A stretch of 64,000 bases of DNA from contig CM032228.1 of the NCBI GenBank assembly GCA_019009955.1, forward strand, positions 67,516,001 through 67,580,000. Reading direction: 5' to 3'. The notes under the pieces are model-generated. The model did no database searches. It was not told the origin of the DNA and worked only from the letters and a program-made list of their open reading frames with translations. The stretch comes from Riptortus pedestris. Taxonomy: Eukaryota; Arthropoda; Insecta; Hemiptera; Alydidae. Below, piece after piece: positions 11,988-22,740 of the stretch (its first letter is position 1; each line of letters opens with the position of its first letter). A program made the translations under genes and the position numbers.

Positions 11988-12600
11988 GATATTTCAATGT
12001 ACACTCTATTATTCCCTTTTCCTGTTAGCTAGATATCTTCTCACCACTGAAATTCGGAAGAGACATAACCCCAACGACGGGGGTGCCTTCTGAGAGACCA
12101 TTCCTAATTGTGTGAAGCCGTTAAGTACCAGCATATCTCAAATGGTGGAGCCTCATACTCAGCTGATATATATGACACTTCCAACATCCCCTAAACTCGT
12201 CCACTCCCTCGTGACACATGGTCCAATTTATTCTTATCTTAAAAGCCCCTTTCACTCCAACTTTCTTTCATCTGCTTCTCTTGACACTTTTATAATTGAA
12301 TCTCTTACTCCTTTCATATGCAACAAGTCAGTCCGCGAGGTCACTGCGTTTGTTAAATAATTTCTTTCATGTTAACCTTAAACATGAACTTCGTTCTAAA
12401 CCCAGATTTAAAAAAAAAAAAAAATACTAACAAAACAAGCGCAATCCTTCTGGAGGGTTCCTATCAGGGACAGCCTCTAAATCTGCCTAAGTGGATAATA
12501 CTAAAAAAATATCTCTTTTTTTATTATTTTTAAAACAATATATTCCAATTAAATTTTGATGGGCCATGTGGAAAGGAGAGCAGATTTATGTGGTGATTTT
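11988..12600. other. No gene recognised; A-run at 12407-12423
   Basis: An 82-codon open frame at 12112-12360 has no recognisable domain. The region between it and 12600 lies 3' of the minus-strand R2-type LINE remnant and may be its 3' untranslated region. Confidence 0.35.
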
Positions 12601-13125
12601 ATTTATATAAATGATAACATATAATTCTCGCCGAATGCTTGATTACCGCAGTAGATAAATTCTGGAGGTACATTGTGGATAATCCAAGTTCTTTTAAAAC
12701 TTCGGCTGTTCATTGGGATATTGCACCTCTTGCACCTATCAGCAAGCCTTTCAAACTCCATTTTTCAATTGAGTATTTTTCCTTGAAATGCCCACAGCGA
12801 GGTTCATAAATCCTCCACTTTTCCTCGTCTACTTCTCTTGATTGGTTGATATTTTTGGTTGTTGATTTTGGGATCAAGGATGACTCCTTCGTTCACTATT
12901 TTTTTTATTATTAATATGTCTACACGTTTCGGTGATCCAACAGACGACTTGCATACTTCTTCATAGACTTCTCAATATTTGTTGTACCTTTTTATTAGTT
13001 GGGCTATATCTGTTCTTACTTTGGTGTGCGCTTCAACTCTCGTCATTTGCAGGAACCTAGGACATGAGGTAGGGTTTCAATTTTACTGCAATGGCGGCAG
13101 CTATATGAATGTTTTTTTTATATAG
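12600..13125 (-). pseudogene. R2-type LINE C-terminus: zinc knuckle plus restriction-like endonuclease
   Basis: On the minus strand, with frame breaks and stops, the translation gives SCRHCSKIETLPHVLGSC (the CCHC knuckle that follows the reverse transcriptase in R2-type elements), then YEEVCKSS, SPKRVDILIIKK and GVILDPKI (the spaced Asp residues of the restriction-like endonuclease), VDEEKWRIYEPRCGHFKEKY and LLIGARGAISQ, followed by LGLSTMYLQNLSTAVIKHSA. This order is that of the C-terminal third of R2/NeSL-type elements. Stops after SC, in the middle (KY-stop) and after SQ, together with frame changes, make it a pseudogene. No reverse transcriptase core is seen upstream (minus sense) past 13125. 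Confidence 0.75.
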
Positions 13126-15540
13126 TTTCATCACGTTCTCTTCCAGAGTAAGCTACTGCTCATCTGTCAAACGTCAATCTTTTTGTTTGAAGATTTGTTC
13201 CTACACATGTAATGAAGCGATTCCCATTTGAAAACGATAGTTACCATATATATTAGCTTAAAAATGCATAATTTAATTTTTTAGAAGCAGTCGCCATCTC
13301 ACCTTGGCCTATATGTTGTAGGGGACCAAGGAGAGCTATTTCAAATGTTCTACTCTCTTGGTAGATGTGTGTCACTGAAGTTGACCGATTTTTTTTTCCA
13401 TTGTTTTATAATTTTGTAGCAAACTGTCATTGATGCATAAGTCACTTTATCGTTTCTATCAAGAGTGATTTTCTTCATGACCATACTCAGCAAAAAGAAT
13501 AACATGATTATCATTTTAGGCCAATTTTTTCCGTTCAACAATATTTCTCGATTGTTGTTGAAGAGTCTTGAGGATCTTTATGAGCGGAATAATAGCTTAT
13601 TATTCAGAAAATTTACATTCCCAGGTGGTTAGCGGAGGGGGTAGCTCGATAACAACTGCCTGCTTTAAAATCAGGATAACGAAGCACGAGGAACTTACTG
13701 GGTTTTTCTCCAGGAAAAGGAACAACCTATAAAATGTTGAAATTTTATTTTAGAGATACGTCTAACGTTTTGATGTACACCACCAGTTTTTCATCAATGT
13801 TTAATAAAGGAGTTAAAGAGTTGATACAAAATATAAATGTGAAGCACCTTTTATCTTTGTTTTTAGGAAATTGATATGCTATCACATTTTCTGATCCGAT
13901 GGAATAGAAAAGAGATATTTTTACTTAATTTCAAAGAAACTTTTTTAAAGTAGTGATTTTTTGTTCTGAGTATTAATCCAAATAGGAAAAGGAAATCCAC
14001 TAAAATAATCCCTAAGAAAATTTATAGAAACTCCAATGAAATAATTACTGGTCAATTGAATGATATGTTCTTATTATTCGATTTTTGGTTACATAGCTCA
14101 TTAGTTCTCCAGTCTTGAAAAGGAAGTTGTGTCTCACAGGAATGAAGTAAGTAAGTGACTGGGCAAAGTCTTGTGGAGATCCCATTTCTTAACAAGAAAA
14201 GTTTGAAGCTGTTCAAAGTTTGTTTGGGTTCCCTAAGATCTTCTAATCATGTCATGAATATAATGTTTAAGCGTGTAAAATAGCTTTCACATATTGTTCC
14301 TAAATTTATCGTAGTTCAAGGAAATAGCGTCGGTTTGTTCATTTTCGTAGTTTCCTAGATGAGTTTCAACCTAAGTGGAGCACTCTGTTAATTATTCAGC
14401 TCTTAAGTTTTTGAGTACCTAATTATATCCATTTTTTTTTAAAGAAACTAGCTGGGCGGTATAAATTATACTTCAAAAAGAAAACAATAACAGCCCTTCA
14501 AAAACCGTTTATTAATGAGCGATAGACCGCTTTCAAAGTAAACGTTCTATCATTAGAGCAATGTCAACAAGAAATATTTACAAAATATGAAATTAAATCA
14601 CGCTACCCGTATATATGATTAGCAACTAGTAGCACAAGACAAAACTTCGTCATCTATAAAAAAAGTTAGAAATCAACAATATAAAATGTCTACTTATAAA
14701 ATGAATTCAAAGACATATGAAGCCTATTTGGTTATCAATGTTTTATGTGTACTTCATTTTTTTTTTTTTTTTAGTTTTATTATATTTTTAGAACCTATTG
14801 TTTTTTTTGTTCTATTCTAACATAAACAAAATCGACTGAACAAAATCGACTATATATAACTTTATATTCATTTCCTTGTACATAGATATTTTTGTATTGT
14901 TGATTTCTATTTTTTTTATTAATTAAGAATTTTAGTGTTAGTGTTATTTATTCTGGTTTTTATATGTAAATTGTTTGTGGGTTGAAAGGACACTGACGGG
15001 GTGCACTAACTCTGAAAGCGCTTTGTGGCTTTTTATTAACCTGTTTGAAGGAAAGCTGTTTTTGATTTCTTCTTGTTTCTTTTAGTGAAATTTTTAAACT
15101 TGTTAATGTGTTAGTAACACAGTGTTACTATAGTGAACCCATTTTGGGAAATTTAATATATTCTAGTTCTTTTAATAATGTTAGCGAGTCAGGCTTATCA
15201 TTTATGTGTGTAACAGTAATCATTTTTATAAATCCCCCACAAAACGTCCTTAGAGTCAATGGTAGTATTTGCAATAATTCCAAGGGCGTTAGTAAGTAAA
15301 AGGTGGAGATCACGATGCTAAAGAAATTTAAGCATATGAAATAACTTCATTTTTATTGGGGGCTTTTAGCAGTAGGAATGGAGTGTACTCATATGATTAT
15401 TTGTCATAGAAAACTTATATAGAAGCTAAAATAAAAAAAATCTGAATTAAACAATAAAAAAAAACTGAATTAAGTCTAAGCCGTTTGAAAAGTTTTCTCA
15501 ACATCACGAGTTTAAAAGTCTGATTTTGTAGTTTTTCTGT
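13126..15540. other. No gene recognised; possible tRNA-like remnant near 13630-13700
   Basis: At 13627-13690 GGTTAGCGGAGGGGGTAGCT and CCTGCTTTAAAATCAGG recall a tRNA D arm and anticodon arm, but no T-arm GGTTCRA or acceptor pairing is present, so I do not call a tRNA. T-runs occur at 14757-14773. Two complementary open frames at 15108-15313 overlap and neither has a recognised domain. Confidence 0.35.
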
Positions 15541-15655
15541 ATTGGCCTTGTCAAAATGTATTACAGTGCAGTAGCATGATCAACCTTTTTAATCAACGGG
15601 CCAACTTAAATTTTAAACTTTTTTTGGCGGACCGCACAGAAAAATATATATATAT

Positions 15656-15747
15656 TACTGTGAAAGATCGAAATCAGAGTATGTCAACCATGGTTACCAT
15701 GGTGTGTTGTGAATGTCGACATTCACCAGATTTCTGTGTTTCACCGT

Positions 15748-15750
<3 letters not shown>
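15656..15750. mobile_element. Small palindromic insert of about 95 bp between TA tracts
   Basis: Begins TTACTGTGAAAGATCGAAAT and its right end, reverse-complemented, reads TTACGGTGAAACACAGAAAT. TA repeats lie on both sides. It has the form of a tiny TA-targeting MITE nested in the hAT-like element. Confidence 0.5.

Positions 15751-15806
<56 letters not shown>
15751..15806. repeat. (TA)n microsatellite inside hAT-like MITE
   Basis: Continuous TA run of roughly 55 bp. Confidence 0.95.
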
Positions 15807-16279
15807 TATAACAATATATTCAGTGGAGAAAGTAGATAAAATAAATACAATTTTAGAAATTATTGGCGGGCCACATGTTTAAAGGGCTGCAGGTTGCTCA
15901 TCCTTGTATTAGAGTGTTAATTGTGAGTGCCTACGTTTTGAATATGAGAAATTTTCGAAATCGAGAATATTTTCCTATTGTGACAACTATTTAGCTTTTA
16001 TATATTTATGATATTAAATGGTTACATTTAAATGGACATTTGACCATTGAGAAACATGAGTCCCCGTCAGAAAATAGTTTTCAAGAGATGGAAGAGCAGT
16101 CTCAGGCTACTTTTACTTTTAAATTTTTGCCTTCGAATTCTTGTAAATTAAATATTTTATTTGAATTCACAATGATAGCATTAAAACTTGTGGACTATTA
16201 CCGACTGTATGAATATAATATAATTAAAAACATTGCCTTTCAAGAACAGTTTATTGCTTAGAATCACTCAATAATTAAC

Positions 16280-16505
16280 TAATCAATTATTTATTAACGT
16301 CCACATTATGCACCTCAGGCTAATTGGGACGGGTTATCCACAGGTCACTACCATTTTCTAGCCAGGATGTGACTAAGGATTTTATTTAATGAATTCCGTC
16401 ACTAAATAAATTCCTGTTGCCCCGGCCGTAACAGAACTCGCCACTCTAGGTTTACCATTTGAGGTTAAGGCCAACGTTTTAACTCACACGACTAAACTGA
16501 GCCCA
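16280..16505 (-). mobile_element. tRNA-derived SINE (family S1), most complete copy
   Basis: On the minus strand: CTCAGTTTAGTCGTGTGAGT near the 5' end (A-box region), AACCTCAAATGGTAAACC, B box GAGTTCTGTTACGGCCGGGG (mutated), CAACAGGAATTTATTTAGTG, AAAATCCTTAGTCACATCC, GATAACCCGTCCCAATTAGC and a final GGTGCATAATGTGGACGTTA. It gives the best view of the family's 5' part. Confidence 0.8.
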
Positions 16506-16611
16506 TTCAATATTTAAGAATCAAGAAATACGTTTGTTAACATTTTAGTTATTTTTTAATTTCCAAATGTTTCATCAAATGGTTTTCAACGAATAATTAA
16601 ATAGTGTTATT

Positions 16612-16772
16612 TATTTACTCCACCCCCTTTTCTAGCCAGGATGGGTCTAAGGAATTTATTTTAGAAGATCGTTACTAAATTAATTCTTATTGCCCAGCAA
16701 AAATCGAACTCATGACTCCAAGTGAGGTTAAACACAACACTTTAATCTTCATCGCTAACCTGATCTCTGAAT
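16612..16772 (-). mobile_element. tRNA-derived SINE (family S1), diverged
   Basis: Second copy in the cluster; on the minus strand it has a GAGTTCGATTTTTGCTGGGC B-box variant, CAATAAGAATTAATTTAG and a CCTTAGACCCATCCTGGC segment. Lies about 110 bp from the preceding copy in the same orientation. Confidence 0.7.
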
Positions 16773-16797
16773 TATTTAATAAGTCATAAGCCATTCT

Positions 16798-16930
16798 CAC
16801 CTGGGCAATAGGAATTTATTTGATTACTACCTCTTAAATATAAAATCCTTAGTTCCTCCTGGTTAGAAAAGTATAGTAACCTGCTCATAAACCACCCCAA
16901 TCAGCATTTGTGGCATAAAAGAGGACTTTA
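16798..16930 (+). mobile_element. tRNA-derived SINE (family S1), 3' half, opposite strand
   Basis: Starts at the B-box edge (CTCACCTGGGCAATAGGAAT) and continues through AAATCCTTAGTTCCTCC and CCCCAATCAGCATTTGTGGC. Together with the two preceding minus-strand copies it makes a three-SINE cluster. Confidence 0.7.
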
Positions 16931-16972
16931 AAAAATAAGATTGAAGCGAGTTTGCTGTGTATTTAATTTTCA

Positions 16973-17232
16973 GATATTTAGGTGAAAGGCTATCACAAAG
17001 AGTTATAACTGAGGTACATAACTGCATGAGCCGAATAATTAAATATAAAAGGAGTGTGTATTCTAGAGGTACACCATTAGATAGGAAGTTATTCTGTTTG
17101 AACGGGTCGTTGGTGAAGGAAGTTAAGGTATCCTTGGGGATTGATAACTCTGAGTATCTCTATGGTCCTTTAATGACCCAGACACTTGCCGAGAGAGCCT
17201 CTTTGACCTTTTCACCCAAGCTTGCAGCGTAA
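16973..17232 (+). CDS. Candidate coding segment of unknown origin, preceded by a splice-acceptor-like site
   Basis: An 86-codon open frame follows TTTAATTTTCAG, which resembles a polypyrimidine tract and AG acceptor ending at 16972. The peptide begins IFRYLGERLSQRVITEVHNC and has mixed, non-repetitive composition (LDRKLFCLNGSLVKEVKVSL near the middle, ending FSPKLAA, then a stop). Codon use is less AT-driven than in the noise frames around it. I do not recognise a family. It could be a terminal host exon, or the remains of a retrotransposon ORF. The annotated methionine upstream lies before the putative acceptor and need not be used. Confidence 0.3.
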
Positions 17233-17423
17233 GGAGTTTTATATATATCCTACAATCAGATATCTGATTACTACACTTGGAAATTTTCTGAACTACAACC
17301 AACAACTATACTAACTCAGGATATATAAATGAAATTCAACGTCTTTACAAGCATTTCTTAAATATTAATATCGATTGTAACAACTCGAAACATTTGGTTA
17401 TAACTCATATTCTGATTCTTTTT

Positions 17424-17485
17424 TCTCCCTAAAGGGAAATCATCTATTGGGGTTGTACTCGTGAAAAGACTTTCGAAATTGTGTA
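17424..17485 (-). mobile_element. HINE-like terminal fragment
   Basis: TTCTCCCTAAAGGGAAATCA followed by TCTATTGGGGTTGTACTCGTG is a diverged copy of the family's palindromic 3' end in reverse orientation. The rest of the element is not seen. Confidence 0.55.
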
Positions 17486-17724
17486 CTTGATAAACCTGAT
17501 AAATCAGCCTAACAACCAGCAGAAATAACAATGGATTATTAGTTATACGGTTTTTAAAGCAGACGGATTCTGAGTTTTCTTATTATTGGAAGTTTATGCA
17601 AATAAATCAAATTAACAGAATGTATATTAAACGATAGCTCTGGAAATTTGTTGTTATATAAGTTTAATAGGTTTTGGAGAGAGAAAAAAATGATTTCATA
17701 ATATGATTTTCCTCATGAAACTCC

Positions 17725-17831
17725 TTTTCTCCACCCCGGTTCGGTTTCCGCCTTGGAAGGACTTTATCACTGAAAACCTTTATATAGTCTGGTAACGATC
17801 AAACAAAAATGGTCATTGCTATATATGAAAC

Positions 17832-17833
<2 letters not shown>
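17725..17833 (+). mobile_element. HINE-like fragment before a long TA/TG tract
   Basis: CCACCCCGGTTCGGTTTCCG resembles the pyrimidine block plus GTCCGATTTCAG, and TGGTAACGATCAAACAAAAA is an exact family motif. It runs into the microsatellite at 17834, the normal position for the family's central repeat, but no 3' block follows. Confidence 0.6.
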
Positions 17834-17930
<97 letters not shown>

Positions 17931-17934
17931 TGAG
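17834..17934. repeat. (TA)n followed by (TG)n microsatellite
   Basis: About 45 bp of TA, then about 45 bp of TG and a short GA tail. Gives a spurious Tyr-Ile/Cys-Val open frame. Confidence 0.95.
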
Positions 17935-18204
17935 TGTCATTCATCATCACGGCGAGTCTAAAATCCTTCTATCAGTCTTTCTTGGGCGTCTCAAAGAGCA
18001 GGTAGCCATTCTTAGCAATCAGTGTTTAAAATCTGTCGGCCTTGAAATGCAGTTTCAATTAGTTGGAGAAATATTTAGGAATTTTTTAACTATTTTTCAA
18101 CAAAAACTACCCCCTTAATATGAGATTTTTGTCTTACTTGTAAATTCATAGAATTCTTCCTGTTATCTTCTCTTTTAAGGTGGCACTAATTAAACCTTCT
18201 ATAT

Positions 18205-19175
18205 TGCTACACATCTATGGGTTTTAAATATAAAATGTTTTTACGGAGGGAGGAAGTGATTCTAACAAGGCTCCACATAGGTCACTCCTTTCTTACTCAT
18301 AATTATTTAATGAAAAAAGGGGAGCAGCCCAAATGCAAAGTATGCAATTTGACTCTTACAATAAAACACATACTGACAGACTGCAAGAGACGAGATCATT
18401 TACAGATACCCCACGACCTACATGACTTACTCACTGAAGGTAGTCCATACATACCCACTATACTACAACATCTAAAAGACATCAACATATACATAAAAAT
18501 TTAACTGATATACTTCATTTAAATTTAATATTTTCGTTTTGAATTAAATTTCATAATTTCCTTTTACATGTGTTCGTGTGTGTGTGTGTGTGTATGAATA
18601 TTTTCTCACTCGAGTGTGTATTAGGGAGGTACAGAGTTTTATGTAAATAGTCACCTGTAGCAGCTTATATTTTATCTAAACCTTAATCATTTTAAATTTC
18701 TTTTATTCATTTTTGAACCAATTTTATTATAATTATTGATTTATTTATTTAATATTTTATTAGTGATTTCCCTATCATCCAATGTAACCCAGTAGTTTCG
18801 ATTTTCAGTTTTGTACCAAGCTTTGAATTTTGTCTTCAATTGTTACCTTGTTTATTTATTTCGTTCTATGGTGTGTTCCATTTTTGGTTTTTAATTTCCA
18901 TTCTAGATTTTTGAATTCCATTTTGTTTTTTGAGTTCCATTTTGTTTTTTGAGTTCCATTTCTGTTTTTGAGTTCCAGTGCCGTTTTTGTGTTTCTTTCA
19001 GTTTTTGTTTTTAATTTCGCCTTTTGTGTTTTGTGTTCCTCATCTGTTTTGTTTAATTTTGTTAATTTTTTTTGTATTGTTTTGTTTTCGTTTGAGTATT
19101 TTTTTGACTTTTAAATCATGAAGATTTTGTTTAGAGCAACATTACCGAAGCAGCGAAGCTCCAATAAATAAATGT
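18205..19175 (+). pseudogene. LINE 3' end with post-RNase H domain and long 3' UTR
   Basis: The open frame to 18504 gives REEVILTRLHIGHSFLTHNY, KKGEQPKCKVCNLTLTIKHI and LTDCKRRDHLQIPHD: the R-L-x-I-G-H and C-x-x-C…H-I-L-x-x-C signature that ends many RNase H-bearing LINE ORF2 proteins. The upstream RNase H core is absent (5' truncation). A 3' UTR of about 670 bp follows, containing short GAGTTCCATTTTGTTTTTT-like repeats at 18910-18990, and ends near GAAGCTCCAATAAATAAATG. This copy is close in sequence to the one at 31870-32523. Confidence 0.8.
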
Positions 19176-19890
19176 TTTTTTGAATACTGACATGCAATGG
19201 CACACCAAAATATAGTTTAACTAATATTTACTTGCATAGGTTATAACTTTGTAATAACTTGTCTTCCTACAAAAATATAGTTGGAACCAATTCAATTTTT
19301 TAGAACAAAAATGAGCATATTTTAATGGTTTTCATTAATAGATTACACAATAAAATGTGATGAATACCCAAAACAGGTATTAAATACTTTTATGATTGTT
19401 GTTCTCTTTTTAATATAATTGTTTAAAAGAACGTGAGTCTGTGTTCTGTATTTGTTTTAAAACCAGCAGTTTATATATCTATAAGTATTTTTTCATAAGT
19501 TTCTATGCCCTGAGATTTAATCAAAATCATCGACCAATTTGAATTGAAAAGCAGACGTGCTTATGAAGGCAGACCAATTCTGGCTGCTCCTACATGTAGA
19601 GTAATGACTCAAACTGATTTTTTATGTTGGACGCTAGCCTTCGTTAAGCCTTTGTGTACTGATGAAACATGCTTTTGATTGGCAAAAATAGATCTTTTAA
19701 AATTGGTTTTATGATTAAATACCCAACCATGCGCCGATAGTTAAAACTTGAAATAACTCTTTCACTTAATGAACCATAGGGGAGTGGGTACGAAGTTTAA
19801 ACTTCATTCGGAGCAATTTTTTTTTTTTTGATGATGATATAAAGGAGGCCTTTAGATTAAATGCTTAACTCTTTTTTTTTTCTTCATCTC
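19176..19890. other. No gene recognised
   Basis: AT-rich sequence with short homopolymers; no recognisable domain or terminal repeat. Confidence 0.35.
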
Positions 19891-19894
19891 CTTG

Positions 19895-20262
19895 CCATAC
19901 CTCCCAAGAGAACAATATCTAGTATTTAGGCTTGAAATAAAGTGCTTCATGATATATAACAGCCTATTGTTGATATGACGACAGAAGGAGTAGGGGTTTA
20001 ATAAAGACTGAAAACTAAAAAAATGCAAATATCTCATTAATCAAGATAATGAAAAATCATACATAACAACATTCATAGGACATTAAATTTTTAATCAGAT
20101 TGGTTCAATTTATTTTTCAATCTGAAGTATAATGACGAAAGATATTTAAAATTTTGGAAATTCCCAATACTAAACCCTTCCCTCCCACTAGTCTGATATC
20201 TGTCAACAACGAACTTGATCTTTCGTTTTACAAGAAACGATTAAATATCGCTCTGGTTAGCC
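19895..20262 (+). mobile_element. HINE-like fragment, long-form body only
   Basis: Contains long-form landmarks (GGAGTAGGGGTTTAATAAAG, AAATGCAAATATCTCATTAA, AACTTGATCTTTCGTTTTAC and a TAAATATCG motif) but neither terminus. It is cut at the right by the SINE that starts near 20268. Confidence 0.65.
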
Positions 20263-20267
20263 ATTCA

Positions 20268-20450
20268 AGTTAAGGGGTTTTCCACATTTGGTAAACCTAG
20301 AGTCGTGAGTTCGATTCTCACCTGGACATTGGGTATTTTTATAGAGACGAATTCATTAAATAAAATCCCTAGTCTCACCGTGGCTAGACAAGGGTGGTAA
20401 CTTATAGGTAACAGTTCCAATTAGTAGCACAAAGTGGGTATTAATCAAAT
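20268..20450 (+). mobile_element. tRNA-derived SINE (family S1) inserted next to HINE-like body
   Basis: GAGTCGTGAGTTCGATTCTC is the B-box region, followed by ACCTGGACATTGGGTATTTT, TTAAATAAAATCCCTAGTCT and CCAATTAGTAGCACAAAGTG. The end is marked by GGGTATTAATCAAATATATA. Confidence 0.75.
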
Positions 20451-20970
20451 ATATATATTTGATTTCTTGTACTTTTCTCCACCACTGTTCTTTCAACCCC
20501 GAATGCCCTGAGATTTACTAAATTGAATCGTGGAGATGCGTTTTTGAATCACTATTACACCAGTTCATGCTTTTATTCGTCTTCGAGCACTCATCTTTAA
20601 ATGACTCTCCTAAATAAAATCACATACCAACCCATGAACATTTTGTACAGCGAACTAGGCTAAAGATGGGGCACACCAGAACTGCACCTATTTTTTCTTA
20701 TTTTTTATAAAACTAAGCTCATAGAATTTGGACTCTTCCCTCTACTTGCAATCGGGAAGACATAAAAAAAAAACACTGAAACTAATCTAAATGAAGATCT
20801 TTATAGGAAATGGAAAAAATATCATTTTTTAAAATTAGTAACTCTTTTTAAAAATGGTTGAGTAAATTTTTCATTCCTTCAGTAGTAACACTTGTTTTAA
20901 TATAAGCAGATTTCTTATGACTCATTTTACCCAAATGTACTGCAATCCTACCCAGGAGATGACGTCTGTT

Positions 20971-21037
<67 letters not shown>

Positions 21038-21367
21038 TTTAACGCTCTAGTGGTCACAATTTTTAATTGATCGTTACCTAGCTCAAAATTTAAACGTTGT
21101 ATGTAAAAAGAGAGATCATGTTTGTTAATGGATAAAATCGGACAAATGGGAAGGGGAGGGTTAGAGAGGAAAATTTCGAGAATTCTAAATATATCCGTTA
21201 CTATAAGTCGGACCGAGAAATTGTTTAGAACCAATCTTATTGCAAATTGAAAGTTCTATAAATATTTTTCTAAATGCTAAATATATCCGTTATCATTCGT
21301 CCGATCGAAGAAAAGTATCGAGGTAATCCTATTGCAAATTAAAATACCTATAAATGTTGTTTTATAG

Positions 21368-21423
<56 letters not shown>

Positions 21424-21520
21424 GAGGGCGTATTGAAAAGTAAGGTCTCCTATTTTTTTTCATAGAAAATTTAATTTATTTACAACTTTGGTTACATCGT
21501 TGGAAGGGTTGAATATTTAC

Positions 21521-21760
21521 CTATTTTTCTACATATTCGCCTTGACGATCAATAACTTTTTGCATTCTGTTTACCAGCTTTTTAATGCCAGTGCCGTACC
21601 ACTCTCCCGCCGCGTCACGAAGTCTACTGACGACTGCTTCTTGAACTTCCTCATCTGACTTGAATTTCTGTCCCCCAAGGTGTTTCTTGAGAGCGGGAAA
21701 CAAGGGGTGGTCGATGATATCCCAGCCGAATCCATTGAGTAGGGTGGTCGTTTGATGTGA
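21521..21760 (-). pseudogene. Mariner transposase 3' part, left arm, third catalytic Asp deleted
   Basis: Minus-strand frame reading TTTLLNGFGWDIIDHPLFPA then LKKHLGGQKFKSDEEVQEAV and ending RQGEYVEK. Compared with the right arm, twelve residues spanning PYSPDLAPSDYH are missing in frame after HP. The segment after LFPA is the conserved mariner C-terminus. Confidence 0.85.
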
Positions 21761-21781
21761 AGGGGTAGGCTCACCAAAGGA

Positions 21782-22093
21782 GTGTGTTTGCTTCATGACA
21801 ATGCGCGTCCAAATGTGTCACATCAAACGACCACCCTACTCAATGGATTCGGCTGGAATATCATCGACCACCCTCCTTACAGCCCGGACCTTGCCCCCAG
21901 CGACTACCACTTGTTTCCCGCTCTCAAGAAACACCTTGGGGGACAGAAATTCAAGTCAGATGAGGAAGTTCAAGAAGCAGTCGTCAGTTGGCTTCGTGAC
22001 GCGGCGGGAGAGTGGTACGGCACCGGCATTAAAAAGCTGGTAAACAGAATGCAAAAAGTTATTGATCGTCAAGGCGAATATGTAGAAAAATAG
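21782..22093 (+). pseudogene. Mariner transposase 3' part, right arm, two catalytic Asp kept
   Basis: Carries the second catalytic Asp in LLHDNARPN and the third in YSPDLAPSDYHLF, 34 residues apart, defining the D,D34D mariner family. The C-terminus ends QGEYVEK. The first Asp and the DNA-binding helices are not in the element, so this is a C-terminal fragment of about 103 codons; a full transposase has about 345. Confidence 0.9.
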
Positions 22094-22194
22094 GTAAATA
22101 TTCAACCCTTCCAACGATGTAACTAAAGTTGTAAATAAATTAAATTTTCTATGAAAAAAAATAATAGGAGACCTTACTTTTCAATATGCCCTCG

Positions 22195-22267
<73 letters not shown>

Positions 22268-22740
22268 GTCATGAATATTTACCAAGATCTTTGCATTTTT
22301 TAGTTTTCCTGAAGGTCGAAATCTTTTCATCCTTCAGTAAATCCACAGTCCTACTCCAGTCATATTAAGATTAAGCTGTTATGTGGTGAACTACTTAATT
22401 CTAAGCTTTAATACCAAATATTGTTTTCATACAACTTTTACTATATGCGGTACTCACAAATTCGTTTTGTGATGAGGAGATTTTACGTTTGTAACTGGAA
22501 AATGTTCGTTATTTCTATACTCGGAATTAATAGTTTCATTAATATTACTTGATTGGCTGAAATTGGACCCGGAGTAGGCGGAGGGGGGGTAGAGGGACGG
22601 GAAATTACAAAAAAATAAATATCTCGGTTACATTGCATTTTTATCTTAACTCATTTATGAATTGACTTATTTGTCCTTTTTGTTCCAGAGTGTCATCGTG
22701 GAAAATCTGCTTAGTTTACGGAGCTCCTGCTTGACGGACT

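Larger units (their letters stand above)
15569..15906. mobile_element. hAT-like MITE with flanking direct repeat
   Basis: The left end CAGTAGCATGATCAACCT and the reverse complement of the right end CAAGGATGAGCAACCTGCAG are related, and both interiors carry a GGCGG(A/G)CC(G/A)CA-type motif typical of hAT relatives. The flanks TATTACAGTG (15559-15568) and TATTAGAGTG (15907-15916) match at 9 of 10 positions, compatible with an 8-bp hAT target duplication plus chance. The interior is filled by a small palindromic insert and a long (TA)n tract. Confidence 0.65.
21423..22194. mobile_element. Foldback (palindromic) mariner derivative
   Basis: Ends are inverted copies of CGAGGGCGTATTGAAAAGTA, each flanked by TA, the mariner target. 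The right arm (21818-22194) encodes the 3' half of a D,D34D mariner transposase: HDNARPN, then YSPDLAPSDYHLF with 34 residues between the two Asp. The left arm (21423-21760) is the same sequence inverted but lacks 36 bp in frame, removing the segment with the third catalytic Asp. A 57-bp spacer separates the arms. The transposase 5' half is absent, so it cannot encode an active enzyme. The short direct stretches at the deletion edges suggest replication slippage. Confidence 0.9.
20898..22740 (-). mobile_element. HINE-like repeat, long form, split by a mariner foldback
   Basis: The left end (GCAGATTTCTTATG) and the post-microsatellite block (CAATCCTACCCAGGAGATGA) precede a TA/TG tract at 20975-21034. 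The body continues to about 21370, where a second TA tract hosts the mariner derivative. After 22262 the long-form body resumes (TCGAAATCTTTTCATCCTTC, GGCTGAAATTGGACCCGGAG) and ends GAAAATCTGCTTAGTTTACG then GACGGACTTTT. Without the insert the copy would be about 1 kb. Confidence 0.75.

Noticed and set aside
13627..13700. tRNA gene or tRNA-like SINE
   Set aside because: D-arm-like and anticodon-arm-like pieces are visible, but no T arm with GGTTCRA and no acceptor pairing could be found.
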